A stretch of 64,000 nucleotides of DNA from Paenibacillus sp. FSL R7-0273. Its GTDB lineage: Bacteria > Bacillota > Bacilli > Paenibacillales > Paenibacillaceae. Where the stretch lies: NCBI RefSeq assembly GCF_000758625.1, contig NZ_CP009283.1:1375501-1439500 (forward strand). The letters run 5' to 3'. Positions 16,623 through 26,034 of this stretch are shown here, in pieces (within the stretch, counting starts at the first letter, position 1; each line of letters starts with the position of its first letter). The position numbers were made by a program, and so were the translations under genes. The notes beneath the pieces are model-generated. The model was not told the DNA's origin. It saw only the letters and a program-made list of their open reading frames with translations, and ran no database searches.

Positions 16623-17843
16623 TTAGCTGCCCTTCAAGCCTACTCTCTGCAAATGCATATGAAGGGTGATGTCCACCTTTACCCGGCTGTACAGCTCCTC
16701 CCAGTCGTTTTTACCGTGGATATGCTGCTTCCAATAGCCTTGATGATGGGCACGGATCTGCTCGCCCATCCCGAAAATATCCGAATGGTCCTTCTGGGTA
16801 CGCTCAATCACTCCGCGGACAACCTCGGCAATCTGGATGTTGAATTCCTGCTCGATTTCATGCAGGGCGGCTGAGGAGCTGATTGGCTTATCGCTGTCAA
16901 AGTGCTCGTCCAAATCTCCTTCGAAATAGAGCTCGTATTTAAAGTGGGGCGTACCATCCCTGATCGAGCTGGTTGTTTTAGTGAACCGGCGGTTGACTTT
17001 AATCATCACGGTACCGAGCTTTTCGGTCCTGAACAAGGTAGAGTAGCCGCCCGGGTCCATGCCCTGTATCGCCATAAAGGCGCCGATTTCCAGCGGCTTA
17101 GTTGTATTGATCATCCGGCTGCTGCTGAAATAGGCCAGGCCTTCAATCAGTATATTCTCTTTTTCACGGAGGGCGACGTAAGGAAGGTAGGCGCTTTGTC
17201 CCCATTTGGAATCAGCAGACCAGAAGCGGCCGAGATAATCCCGGGGGAACTTCCCCGAAGCGACCGCTTTTTCCATCATGGAAAGAATATAGAGGGTGGG
17301 CACCCGCTGTAATGGCGGATCAACATCCATGAAACGGGAGGCTCTGCCCTCCGAGACAAGCATCCAGGTCCTGCGCCGGATTTCGGGATTGCGCCGCAGA
17401 TAGTCATGCAGCTCATCCATGCGGCCGCGTGCAATAGATTCGCTGATCACGATAACCCGCAGATGCACGAGATACCGCGGATCGGCGATCTGCTGCTGCA
17501 GATTGTTCATTGCATCATCCAGCGTATGGCCTGCCACAGTCACTACCCACACGGGACTAGCTTTGGCCCCGTCGCTGGAGCTGCCGCTGCCCGGTCCGAG
17601 GGGGACCCGCCCCGGAACCGCAATCTGGGCTGTCACGCTGATACCCCGGCCGGGCAGCTTTGTATTGTCCAGGTGGGTCACCTGCTCTTCCGTTGCCATT
17701 TCTTCAGGCGAAGCGTCATCGATGGACAGGCCGAGCACGAGTGCCCGGTCTTCTATTTCTACCTGATCCCAGCAGCCTGTCAGCAGCAGGGCGAGGATAG
17801 CCAGGACAAGCACTGCAGGGGCGCAGCTGCGGAGCGGCCTCAT
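16623..17843 (-). CDS. gerC: Ger(x)C family spore germination lipoprotein
   Basis: About 406 residues. The signal peptide ends in a lipobox LLLTGCWDQ, and CWDQVEIEDRAL is the hallmark start of mature GerC proteins. The rest is the three-domain GerAC fold on the outer face of the inner spore membrane. The ATG at 17843 overlaps the gerB stop codon (TAATG), which fixes the start and shows translational coupling. Together with GerA and GerB it forms a nutrient germinant receptor; the germinant is unknown. Confidence 0.93.
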   Translation of the reverse strand: MRPLRSCAPAVLVLAILALLLTGCWDQVEIEDRALVLGLSIDDASPEEMATEEQVTHLDNTKLPGRGISVTAQIAVPGRVPLGPGSGSSSDGAKASPVWVVTVAGHTLDDAMNNLQQQIADPRYLVHLRVIVISESIARGRMDELHDYLRRNPEIRRRTWMLVSEGRASRFMDVDPPLQRVPTLYILSMMEKAVASGKFPRDYLGRFWSADSKWGQSAYLPYVALREKENILIEGLAYFSSSRMINTTKPLEIGAFMAIQGMDPGGYSTLFRTEKLGTVMIKVNRRFTKTTSSIRDGTPHFKYELYFEGDLDEHFDSDKPISSSAALHEIEQEFNIQIAEVVRGVIERTQKDHSDIFGMGEQIRAHHQGYWKQHIHGKNDWEELYSRVKVDITLHMHLQRVGLKGS

Positions 17844-18940
17844 TACGCTACACCCCGCTTTCGGGAGCGGCGGAGCAGATACATGCCCCATAACAGGAAC
17901 AGGTACAGGGACAGGATAATCATGGAAGCAGTACCCAGGGCAAGGGACCAGCTATAGGTCTCGAATACATTGGAAGGGAGAGCGGCAATGATGAAGGTAA
18001 CCGGCAGGATAAGGGTGGAGCTCATCCGCTGATCCCGGAAGGCGCACAGATGCTGAAGCAGACAAGCGGCCAGATAGTAGGTGCTGTATAAGGTGGTGAA
18101 GACCGAAATAACCCACAGGATAATAAAGATAGCGTCCAGCCGTTCCAGAAACCCTTCGCCTACAGCAGCTGAACGTGCGGATTCCAGAGTGGGATAGATC
18201 AGCAGCTTCGTTTCCTCGGAGCCGAACAGCCCGATAGCGGCAATAACAATCAGCAGGTAGATAAGACCGGCGATAGCGATGGCAAGAATACCGGCCCGCA
18301 CGGCCTGCTTCGGCTTCTGCATAAAGGGGACCAGCAGCACGATGATAAAAGAGCTCTGGAACAGGTAGCTGGCCTCCACCGTACCTCTCCAAAACGTTGC
18401 CGAAGGCATGACCAGCACCGGCTGCAGATTCAGCAGATCCATATTGCGCATCGACAGCAGCGTGATAAAGAGAATCGGCCCAATAATCAGCGGCAGATAG
18501 AAGAAGTGAATATAAGTAAATTTAATGATATTTCTTCTGGAGGAGAGCTGGCAGAGCAGCAGCATCAGGAAAACCGTAGCCTCAATAGGCGTTTTTTTAA
18601 AGAGCACGGTGGTTGCGACATCCCCGAACTGGCGTGCGGTGAGCCCTGTCAGCAGGATGAAAATGAGCAGGATCAGCACGGCGAATATGAACGAGAGCGG
18701 CTTCCCGATCAGGCGGCGGCTAAAGACAAACAGAGATTCCCGGGGGAAGCGCCGGCATAACGAAGCCAGCAGCCAGAAGCAGATAATGGAGATAGCGATG
18801 CCGCAAAAGGCGACAAACGGTGCACCGCTCCCTCCGGCAGCAGCCATGTATCGGGGAAAGCTGAGGATCCCTACTCCGATAATGGTGCTACCGATTACGG
18901 CTGCGGTCCGCAGCGTCGTGATCTGACGGGTATTGCTCAT
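17843..18940 (-). CDS. gerB: GerB family germinant-receptor permease subunit
   Basis: About 365 residues with ten or so membrane segments, of the amino acid/polyamine/organocation transporter fold (start RTAAVIGSTIIGVGILSFPRY with the unwound-helix glycine motif). In GerAB the fold binds the germinant amino acid. ATG at 18940 has GGGAGG eight bases upstream and lies inside the 3' end of gerA, a 50-base overlap typical of ger operons. An in-frame start further upstream (19021) would only extend into the gerA coding region and is not favoured. Confidence 0.93.
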   Translation of the reverse strand: MSNTRQITTLRTAAVIGSTIIGVGILSFPRYMAAAGGSGAPFVAFCGIAISIICFWLLASLCRRFPRESLFVFSRRLIGKPLSFIFAVLILLIFILLTGLTARQFGDVATTVLFKKTPIEATVFLMLLLCQLSSRRNIIKFTYIHFFYLPLIIGPILFITLLSMRNMDLLNLQPVLVMPSATFWRGTVEASYLFQSSFIIVLLVPFMQKPKQAVRAGILAIAIAGLIYLLIVIAAIGLFGSEETKLLIYPTLESARSAAVGEGFLERLDAIFIILWVISVFTTLYSTYYLAACLLQHLCAFRDQRMSSTLILPVTFIIAALPSNVFETYSWSLALGTASMIILSLYLFLLWGMYLLRRSRKRGVA

Positions 18941-20456
18941 CTGCTTCGCCTCCCTGCTGGAGAATCTGGTCTTCGTATGCTGCCGGAACAGACTGCGGGA
19001 GTCTCGTGCTGTCCCGGACATGCAGAAAGCTGGGGCGGCGGCGCATCCACCAGAGCGGCGCCCGTACCAGCGTATCCTTCCAGTCCCGCCATTTGCCGGG
19101 AATAAACGGGGACATATACGGCACGCCGAAGGACTCCAGGAACAGCAGGTGGTTAATGATGAGGATTGTGCCGATCATAACCCCGTACAGGCCGAACATT
19201 CCGGCCAAAAGAATCAGCGGAAACCGCAGCATCCGCAGCGCAATCGCCGCATTATAGGCCGGCGTGGCGAACGAGCCGATGGTCGTCAGCGCCACGATGA
19301 CAACCGTAATCGGGCTGGCCAGCCCGGCTGCCACCGCAGCCTGGCCGATGACGAGCACGCCGACGATGGACAGGGCGCCGCCGATCATCTGCGGCAGGCG
19401 GATGGTTGCCTCGCGCAGCACCTCCATGGATACCTCCATAATCAGCACCTCCAGTACCGCCGGAAACGGAACGCCTGCCCGTCCCCCTGAGATGGCGACA
19501 GCGAAGTCTGTAGGCATCAGCTCCGGGTTGAAGGAGATTACAGAAACATAGAGGGCAGGGAAAAACAGCGAGCTGGCCAGGGCAATCAGCCTTATCAGCC
19601 GGATCAGGCTGCCCATGATGAACCGCTCGGTGTAATCGTCGACCGTCTGGAAGAACTGGTTGAACAGGGCCGGGACAATGAGTGCAAACGGTGAGCCGTC
19701 TACAAGAATTGCAACTCTGCCTTCCAGCAGCGCTGCGACGGTCTTGTCCGGCCGCTCGGTGTTCTGCACCTGCGGAAAAGGAGATAGCGGCTGGTCCTCA
19801 ATGAACTGCTCAATATAACCGGCATCGATGATCCCGTCGGTCTCAATAATGGAGATTCTGCGCATCGCCTCGGCTACGAGCTGCGGATCGGCGAGGCTGT
19901 CGAGGTAACATAAGGCAACCCTTGACCGGGTCCGGGCTCCGAGCGGGCTGATCTCGATCCGCAGATCTGTGCTCTGCAGCCGATAGCGAAGTAAAGCAAG
20001 GTTGTTCTCCAGCTTTTCCACATAGCCCTCCCGGGGTCCGCGGATGACCTGCTCCGTCTGCGGCTGGTCTACACCGCGCAGTTCAATCTGCCGCATATCC
20101 AGCAAAAGGGCCTCGGGTACGCCGTTTATCAGCAGGGCAAGATTGCCTTTGACGATGGCAGGGGGCAGCTGATCAAGCTTCTGCTCAGAATTGCCCTGTG
20201 TGACCTGGATTGCTTTTGTCCAGACATAATGGATGATATGATCAAGATCCTCAGGAGTACCGGGAGGGCTATCCGGGCAGACCAGCAGCGGCTTCAGGAT
20301 ATGCTCCCGGATTTGCTCCTCATTCACAAGTGACGATAAAAAGACCAGTGCAGCCTCATATTGGCCGAACAGCAGGAAATCCCGGATTACCAGGTCTCCG
20401 TTATCCCCAAGTATCGTCTGGAGCTGCTCCAGGTTGCCGGTCAGGCTGCGGCTCAC
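18888..20456 (-). CDS. gerA: GerA family spore germination protein
   Basis: At least 522 residues. The N-terminal soluble half carries FVEKL-like RGPREGYVEKLENNLALLR and the family signature SPFPQVQNTERPDKTVAALLEGRVAI is present in pieces (PFPQVQNTERPDK, EGRVAILVDGSPFA); the C-terminal half has five or six membrane segments (IGQAAVAAGLASPITVVIVA). The C-terminal tail after the last helix is long and acidic. GTG at 20456 has GGTGAT six bases upstream; a perfect AAAGGAGG further upstream points to a possible CTG start at 20537, adding 27 residues. It is the first gene of gerA-gerB-gerC. Confidence 0.93.
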   Translation of the reverse strand: MSRSLTGNLEQLQTILGDNGDLVIRDFLLFGQYEAALVFLSSLVNEEQIREHILKPLLVCPDSPPGTPEDLDHIIHYVWTKAIQVTQGNSEQKLDQLPPAIVKGNLALLINGVPEALLLDMRQIELRGVDQPQTEQVIRGPREGYVEKLENNLALLRYRLQSTDLRIEISPLGARTRSRVALCYLDSLADPQLVAEAMRRISIIETDGIIDAGYIEQFIEDQPLSPFPQVQNTERPDKTVAALLEGRVAILVDGSPFALIVPALFNQFFQTVDDYTERFIMGSLIRLIRLIALASSLFFPALYVSVISFNPELMPTDFAVAISGGRAGVPFPAVLEVLIMEVSMEVLREATIRLPQMIGGALSIVGVLVIGQAAVAAGLASPITVVIVALTTIGSFATPAYNAAIALRMLRFPLILLAGMFGLYGVMIGTILIINHLLFLESFGVPYMSPFIPGKWRDWKDTLVRAPLWWMRRRPSFLHVRDSTRLPQSVPAAYEDQILQQGGEADEQYPSDHDAADRSRNR

Positions 20457-20855
20457 GCTGTCATCACCGGAAAGCTGCGGAGAGCCGGACTGCTGCTTAT
20501 TGAGATAAGAAGTATATTTTTCTTTCCAGGCTTGCAGAGGGTCCGCCTCCTTTGGATTGGCAGTTTAGAAGATCACTATAAAGTCTTGCTTGCAGCTGCT
20601 GTTTTTATGTAAGCCTGCGCAGGATCCTCTTAAAGAAGGGTTCTTTCTAGCCGGGCTATGCGGGTATAGTGCCCTGAATAAAGTACATACAGCAGTGTAG
20701 AGCAGGTGTTGAATTGTCCTTTCTGCGGTTGCTCAATGCCCCGTTGCCCGGTAAACTAAAGAGAGGATATTATAAGCCGAAGCTTTTGCCGTGAAAGTGA
20801 TTTTTGGATAAAAAGCGGATTTAATAACGGAGATTCTCAGAAACTTTTAGGAGTT
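20457..20855. other. Divergent intergenic region between gerA and recQ
   Basis: About 400 bases holding the gerA translation signals (AAAGGAGG at 20546-20553, minus strand) and the upstream region of recQ. No gene or repeat is visible; a forespore promoter for gerA must lie here but no clear sigma-G consensus was found. Confidence 0.5.
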
Positions 20856-22700
20856 ATGATCGCGATGAATATGCAAGCACCTACTATGGAACAGGCGCAG
20901 GCTGAACTGCAGAAATATTACGGCTATCCCGATTTCCGGGAAGGCCAGAAAAGAATCGTACAGCATCTGCTCGAAGGCGGCGATACGCTGGGTATTATGC
21001 CGACCGGCGGAGGCAAATCGATCTGTTATCAGGTTCCGGCGCTCTTGATGCCGGGGCTGACACTTGTTATCTCGCCGCTGATCTCACTGATGAAGGATCA
21101 GGTAGATGCCTTGACCACGGCCGGCATTTCGGCCGCTTATATTAACAGCACCCTGAGCGGCAAGGAAGTGAACGAGCGGATCCGCGCCGCACGCCGGGGC
21201 GAGCTGAAGCTGCTCTACGTGGCGCCCGAGCGGCTGGAGCTGGACTGGTTCCGCCTGGAGATGGCGGGCCTCTCTATCTCCTGCGTGGCTGTAGACGAGG
21301 CGCACTGTGTATCACAGTGGGGACATGACTTCCGCACCAGCTATCTGGCAGTAGCGCCGTTTGTCGAGGAGCTGCCGCAGCGGCCGATTCTTGCCGCCTT
21401 TACGGCGACGGCGACACCGGAGGTAATGGAGGATATGGTCCGGCTGCTGCGTCTGCGCCAGCCGGGCGTGTTCATGACCGGGCTGGGCCGGGACAATCTG
21501 GCGATGTCGGTGCTGCGCGGCGAGAACAAGCGCGAATTTGTGCTCGACTATGCCGCAAGTCATTCACACCAGCCGGGCATTGTGTATGCTGCGACCCGCA
21601 AAGAGGTCGATGATCTTCACCAGCGGCTGCAGGCTTCGGGGATTGCCGCAGGCCGCTATCATGCCGGAATGAGCGACCAGGAACGGGCGGACAGCCAGGA
21701 AGGCTTCCTCTATGACGACATCCGGGTCATGGTTGCGACCAACGCATTCGGGATGGGGATCGACAAATCCAATGTGCGCTATGTTATTCACTACAACATG
21801 CCGAAGAATATGGAGGCTTACGTCCAGGAGGCCGGACGCGCCGGGAGGGACGGGGAGCCGAGTGAGTGTATCCTGCTGTTCAGCGCGCAGGACATTATGA
21901 CCCAGAAATTCCTGATTGAGCAGAATCCCCAGGACCCTGAGCGCAAGGCCAATGAATACCGCAAGCTGCAGCAGATGATTGAATACTGCTATACGACCCG
22001 GTGCCTGCGCAGCGCGCAGCTTGCTTATTTCGGCGAAGACGATGAAGACAAGCTGTGCGGCATCTGCAGTAACTGCACGGATGAACGCGAGCTGGTCGAT
22101 ATGACCGTAGACGCGCAGAAGATTTTCTCCTGCATCCACCGGATGCGGGAGCGCTTCGGGGTGGCGCTGGTCGCTTCGGTGCTGAAGGGCTCCCGTAACC
22201 AGAAGGTGCTGCAGTACGGCTTTGAGCAGCTGCCGACGCATGGTGCGATGTCGAGCCGCACGGAGAAGGAAATTACCGAGAGCATCAATGTGCTGATCTC
22301 GGAGGGGTATCTGGCCCTTTCAGAGGGCCAGTATCCGGTAGTGCGGCTGCAGCCGCTGGCAGCCGAGGTGCTGCGCGGCCAGCGCCAGGTGCAGCAGCGG
22401 GTTGCCCGGCCGCTGGTTACCGGCGGTGCCGGCTCCGGACGGAGCCGCAGCCGGGGCTACGATCATTCACCGTCCGCCGTCAACGAGACGGTGTTCGAGC
22501 AGCTGCGCCTGATCCGCCGCGATCTGGCGGGGCGCGAGCATGTGCCTTCTTATATTATTTTTAATGATGCGACCCTGCGTGAGATGAGTGTGGTTTGCCC
22601 GCAGACGGAAGCGGAGATGCTGAGAGTGAAGGGTGTCGGGGAAGTGAAGTACCGGAAATACGGCAAGCCGTTTCTGGAGTTTTTTCAAAATGATATGTAA
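20856..22700 (+). CDS. recQ: ATP-dependent DNA helicase RecQ
   Basis: About 614 residues, 3'-5' helicase for recombination and fork repair. Motifs: Walker A MPTGGGKS (K54), DEAH box VDEAHCVSQWGHDFR (147-160), FTATATPEV, motif VI QEAGRAGRDGEPS, then the RQC zinc site with CGICSNC near residue 400 and a C-terminal HRDC domain (about 535-610). Start is uncertain: TTAGGAG ends only two bases before the ATG at 20856, so ATG at 20865 is equally likely. It heads a run of three same-strand genes. Confidence 0.95.
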   Translation: MIAMNMQAPTMEQAQAELQKYYGYPDFREGQKRIVQHLLEGGDTLGIMPTGGGKSICYQVPALLMPGLTLVISPLISLMKDQVDALTTAGISAAYINSTLSGKEVNERIRAARRGELKLLYVAPERLELDWFRLEMAGLSISCVAVDEAHCVSQWGHDFRTSYLAVAPFVEELPQRPILAAFTATATPEVMEDMVRLLRLRQPGVFMTGLGRDNLAMSVLRGENKREFVLDYAASHSHQPGIVYAATRKEVDDLHQRLQASGIAAGRYHAGMSDQERADSQEGFLYDDIRVMVATNAFGMGIDKSNVRYVIHYNMPKNMEAYVQEAGRAGRDGEPSECILLFSAQDIMTQKFLIEQNPQDPERKANEYRKLQQMIEYCYTTRCLRSAQLAYFGEDDEDKLCGICSNCTDERELVDMTVDAQKIFSCIHRMRERFGVALVASVLKGSRNQKVLQYGFEQLPTHGAMSSRTEKEITESINVLISEGYLALSEGQYPVVRLQPLAAEVLRGQRQVQQRVARPLVTGGAGSGRSRSRGYDHSPSAVNETVFEQLRLIRRDLAGREHVPSYIIFNDATLREMSVVCPQTEAEMLRVKGVGEVKYRKYGKPFLEFFQNDM

Positions 22701-22715
22701 AGAAGGTTATAAGGC

Positions 22716-24599
22716 ATGAGAATCGTCCTGGCCACATTAAACGCCAAGTACATCCACACCTCGCTGGCCATCCGCCTCCTTAAGGCGTACAGTGAGCATG
22801 AATTCCCGGATATTGTGCTGGCGGAATACACCATCAAAGATCCTGCGATGAATATCGTGTCAGACCTATTCCAGAAGAAGCCCGATGTGATCGGCTTTTC
22901 CTGTTATATATGGAACATCGAGGAGACGATCAAGCTGGTCGGTATCCTTAAGCAGGTGCTGCCGGAAGTTAAGATTATTCTGGGCGGGCCGGAAGTATCC
23001 TATGAGCCGCTCTACTGGATGAAGCGGGAGGCGGGCGTTGATTTTGTCGTTAACGGTGACGGGGAGGAGACCTTCCACCATCTGCTGCAGGAGCTGCGGG
23101 ATGAGCGCAAATTCCATTTTGTCTATGGAGCAGCGTACCGTAAGGGCGAAGAGCTGATCGTCAACCCTCCGCGTCCCAAAAGCGATCTAAACACGCTGCC
23201 GACACCGCACCGGTTCGCCGATGATCTGCCGGATCTAAGCAAGCGGATTGTTTATTTTGAGACCAGCCGGGGTTGTCCGTTCAACTGCCAGTTCTGCTTA
23301 TCTAGTATTGAGGTCGGTGTACGCTATTACGATATTGAGCGGGTGAAGTCGGATCTGCTCTATCTGATCAATAACGGGGCGAAGGTCATTAAATTTCTGG
23401 ACCGTACGTTCAACATCAACCGCAGCTATGCGATGGAAATGTTCCAGTTCCTGATCGACAACCATCAGGGCTGCGTGTTCCAGTTCGAGATTACAGCCGA
23501 CATTATGCGGCCTGAGGTGCTGGATTTTCTGTCCGAGAACGCGCCGCCGGGTATCTTCCGCTTTGAAATCGGCGTGCAGTCGACCAATGATGAGACGAAT
23601 GAGCTGGTCAAGCGCCGCCAGAATTTCACCAAGCTGTCCCGTACCGTGATGAAAATCAAAGCCAGCGGCAACATCGACCAGCATCTGGATCTGATCGCCG
23701 GACTGCCGCAGGAGGATTACGCGACCTTCCGCAAAACCTTTAATGACGTTTTCGTGATGGAGCCGGAGGAGCTGCAGCTGGGCTTCCTCAAAATGCTGCG
23801 CGGCACCGGGCTGCGCTCCCAGGCGGCCAAATACGATTACACCTACATGGAGCATGCGCCATACGAGATTCTCAGCTCCCACGTCATGTCCTTCTCCGAT
23901 ATTATCTCGCTGAAGCGGCTGGAGGATGTGCTGGAGAAATACTGGAACAGCCACCGGCTGGATCATACGGTAAAGTATCTGATCCGCCATATTTTTGAGT
24001 CACCGTTTGATTTCTTTCAGGAGTTCGGCGATTACTGGGAGGAGCGGGGCTGGCAGAAGATCGGCCACCAGCTGGAGGACCTGTTCACTCGGCTGCATGC
24101 GTTCCTGATGGACAGAGATACCCCTTCAATGGAGATTATTACAGGACTGATGAAGCTGGATTACTTCCTGGGGCACAAATACAAGCCGCGCAAAATCTGG
24201 TGGGAAAACGCGCTGGAGAAGCCGGAGTGGGCGCGCCATATGAAAGAAATCGCCGCTCATCCGGAGCGGGTCTCCGCAGCACTTGCGGAAGCTGGCTACA
24301 GTGAGCGTGAGCTGCAGAAATTCCTGGTGCTCGAGGTGCTGCCGTTCCGGCTTGCGCCTGTGCTGAATTCGATCAGCGGGCTGCGGGCGGATGCAGCTCT
24401 GGAGGCTTTGCTGGTTACCGCAGGAGAAACCGCCGGCAGTGAAACTGCAGAGGCCGATGCTATGGCGGTGAACGTGCCGGCTGCAGCAGTTGCAGTTGCT
24501 GAAGCGGTACCGGAAGACGGTGGAAGTACCCTGCTGATTGTGCTGTACCAGCAGGATGAGAGCCAGCGCGCGCAGTATTATGCTTTGCCGTTGGATTAA
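22716..24599 (+). CDS. B12-binding radical-SAM protein, DUF4080 family
   Basis: A 627-residue protein. Residues 1-130 resemble a cobalamin-binding fold (LGGPEVSYEP at 89-98), residues about 180-400 are a radical-SAM core with the [4Fe-4S] cysteines in SRGCPFNCQFC (C187, C191, C194), and a DUF4080 C-terminal domain follows. Its reaction is unknown; related B12/radical-SAM enzymes do methylations or rearrangements. It begins 15 bases after recQ. The last 80 residues are Ala/Val/Glu-rich low-complexity sequence, which looks like an appended linker. Confidence 0.88.
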   Translation: MRIVLATLNAKYIHTSLAIRLLKAYSEHEFPDIVLAEYTIKDPAMNIVSDLFQKKPDVIGFSCYIWNIEETIKLVGILKQVLPEVKIILGGPEVSYEPLYWMKREAGVDFVVNGDGEETFHHLLQELRDERKFHFVYGAAYRKGEELIVNPPRPKSDLNTLPTPHRFADDLPDLSKRIVYFETSRGCPFNCQFCLSSIEVGVRYYDIERVKSDLLYLINNGAKVIKFLDRTFNINRSYAMEMFQFLIDNHQGCVFQFEITADIMRPEVLDFLSENAPPGIFRFEIGVQSTNDETNELVKRRQNFTKLSRTVMKIKASGNIDQHLDLIAGLPQEDYATFRKTFNDVFVMEPEELQLGFLKMLRGTGLRSQAAKYDYTYMEHAPYEILSSHVMSFSDIISLKRLEDVLEKYWNSHRLDHTVKYLIRHIFESPFDFFQEFGDYWEERGWQKIGHQLEDLFTRLHAFLMDRDTPSMEIITGLMKLDYFLGHKYKPRKIWWENALEKPEWARHMKEIAAHPERVSAALAEAGYSERELQKFLVLEVLPFRLAPVLNSISGLRADAALEALLVTAGETAGSETAEADAMAVNVPAAAVAVAEAVPEDGGSTLLIVLYQQDESQRAQYYALPLD

Positions 24600-24628
24600 G
24601 ATTATCTGGACAGGGAGCGGGAGAGAAG

Positions 24629-25237
24629 ATGAATCAGAGCCTGAAGCTTGTGGAGAATCATGATCTGTATCTGGAGCGGCTGGCCGGACTATTTTCGGAG
24701 AGTCCGCTGCTGATGGAGGTTTTCCGCAGGGCACAGTTTCTGGAGCCGTTACCGTATTACGTTGGAGCAGGCTGCCTCGTCCAGACCGTATGGAATCAGC
24801 TGACCGGGCGCCCGGCGGAGTATGGGATCAGCGATATTGATCTGGTTTATTTTGACCCGGCTGATCTAAGCTTTGAGGCAGAGAGTGAACAGGCAGCTGA
24901 GGGGCGGGAGCATTTTAACGGGATTACTGTTCCGCTGGATATCAAGAATCAGGCCCGCGTCCATCTGTGGTATGAGGACAAATTCGGAATCAGGCTTCAG
25001 CCATACTCCAGCCTGGAAGCAGCCGTAGACAGCTGGCCGACATCCGTAACCTCACTTGGAGCAAGGCTTGAGCCGTCCGGAGAATGGCAAATCTACGCAC
25101 CCTTCGGTCTGGAGGATTTATTCAGCCTGACGGTAAGGCCGAATAAGAGACTGATCAGTGAAGCCGTGTACCGCAGCAAGGCCGAGAAATGGCAAGCGAA
25201 ATGGCCGGAGCTGCAGATTATCCCTTGGGAAGGCTAA
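24629..25237 (+). CDS. Nucleotidyltransferase-like protein (NTP_transf_6 / COG3575 family)
   Basis: A 202-residue protein. The GAGCLVQTVWNQL helix followed by ISDIDLVYFD gives the nucleotidyltransferase-fold pattern with a D-x-D metal site; VPLDIKNQARVHLWYEDKFG supplies the third acidic region and the LEDLFSLTVRPNKR block is typical of the family. Function is unknown in all members I know of. It follows the radical-SAM gene by 29 bases and ends in a strong terminator. Confidence 0.82.
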   Translation: MNQSLKLVENHDLYLERLAGLFSESPLLMEVFRRAQFLEPLPYYVGAGCLVQTVWNQLTGRPAEYGISDIDLVYFDPADLSFEAESEQAAEGREHFNGITVPLDIKNQARVHLWYEDKFGIRLQPYSSLEAAVDSWPTSVTSLGARLEPSGEWQIYAPFGLEDLFSLTVRPNKRLISEAVYRSKAEKWQAKWPELQIIPWEG

Positions 25238-25291
25238 GGGGCTAATAGCACATTTTCATACACGTTCGTCCGTCGCGCATATCCAGCCTGC

Positions 25292-25331
25292 AAAAAGCCC
25301 TCTTGTTGTTCATAACAAGAGGGCTTTTTTT
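25292..25331 (+). terminator. Terminator of the recQ gene cluster
   Basis: AAAAAGCCCTCTTGTT pairs perfectly with AACAAGAGGGCTTTTT around a 6-base loop, with seven T residues. Confidence 0.95.
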
Positions 25332-25395
25332 GTACTGCTGTACCTTTCTGCGGGCATAGCTGGTTCAAGCTCATAGAGCAGACTATCTATCGGAA

Positions 25396-25530
25396 CATAC
25401 CTCGCCGCCGCGTGTCTGCATAATTCGGCTCCTCTCGCCTACGCACAGGTCCGCCGCGTAGATACATACCCGAAGTGTCTGCCTACCTCGGCTTCCTCTC
25501 GCCTACGAATCTGCTGCTTCACGTCTACAC
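25396..25530. repeat. Degenerate 69-bp tandem duplication
   Basis: CATACC begins both units (25396 and 25465); each contains GTGTCTGC, then TCGGCT and CCTCTCGCCTACG. No coding potential is seen. Confidence 0.5.
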
Positions 25531-25554
25531 CCCCGATGCGCCCGGTGCTGTCAC

Positions 25555-25748
25555 CTCTAACGGACCGGAGAGCCCTTGATATGCCCCGCATAGGGGGAGG
25601 GAGAATTGTAACGGACTGAGGAGACCTTATGACAGGTGAAAATCCACAATCCGGCGCGATTCAGCATAGATAAGAGCATCTGAGTCCGTAAGAACCTGAA
25701 GTGTCTCAAAAATCAGCAAATAACGTTATCTGGGGCCGTTACAGGTTA
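25555..25748. repeat. Family B intergenic repeats
   Basis: Four degenerate copies, two in each orientation: CTAACGGACCGGAGAG, GTAACGGACTGAGGAG, ATAAGAGCATCTGAGTCCGT and ATAACGTTATCTGGGGCCGT. They match the element at 11000-11141. Confidence 0.65.
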
Positions 25749-25801
25749 GGGCGCTGGGTTTTGGCATGTGTAGTTTACTGGAGAGAGCAGTGTGGACCAC
25801 A

Positions 25802-25954
25802 CTAACAGCACTAGCAGCACTAGCAGCACTAGCAGCACTAGCAGCACTAGCAGCACTAGCAGCACTAGCAGCACTAGCAGCACTAGCAGCACTAACAGCA
25901 CTAACAGCACTAACAGCACTAACAGCACTAACAGCACTAACAGCACTAGCAGCA
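25802..25954. repeat. Minisatellite of 17 nine-base units
   Basis: Seventeen exact-length units of CTARCAGCA: one CTAAC unit, nine CTAGC units, six CTAAC units and one CTAGC unit. All reading frames through it are simple Ala/Leu, Ser/Thr or Val/Leu runs without a ribosome binding site, so it is taken as non-coding. Confidence 0.95.
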
Positions 25955-25963
25955 TTACACTGC

Positions 25964-26009
25964 AAGAAGCCGTTCCTTCAGCCAAACAGCGGCACAGGAA
26001 CGGCTTCTT
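25964..26009. terminator. Perfect 14-bp inverted repeat, probable terminator of the lipase gene
   Basis: AAGAAGCCGTTCCT pairs with AGGAACGGCTTCTT around an 18-base loop, 26 bases beyond the minus-strand lipase stop. There is no long T-run, so termination is less certain. Confidence 0.6.
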
Positions 26010-26034
26010 ATGGTTATATCACTTTGTATGGCGC

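Noticed and set aside
25802..25954. CRISPR or guide array
   Set aside because: Units are contiguous nine-base repeats with no spacers.
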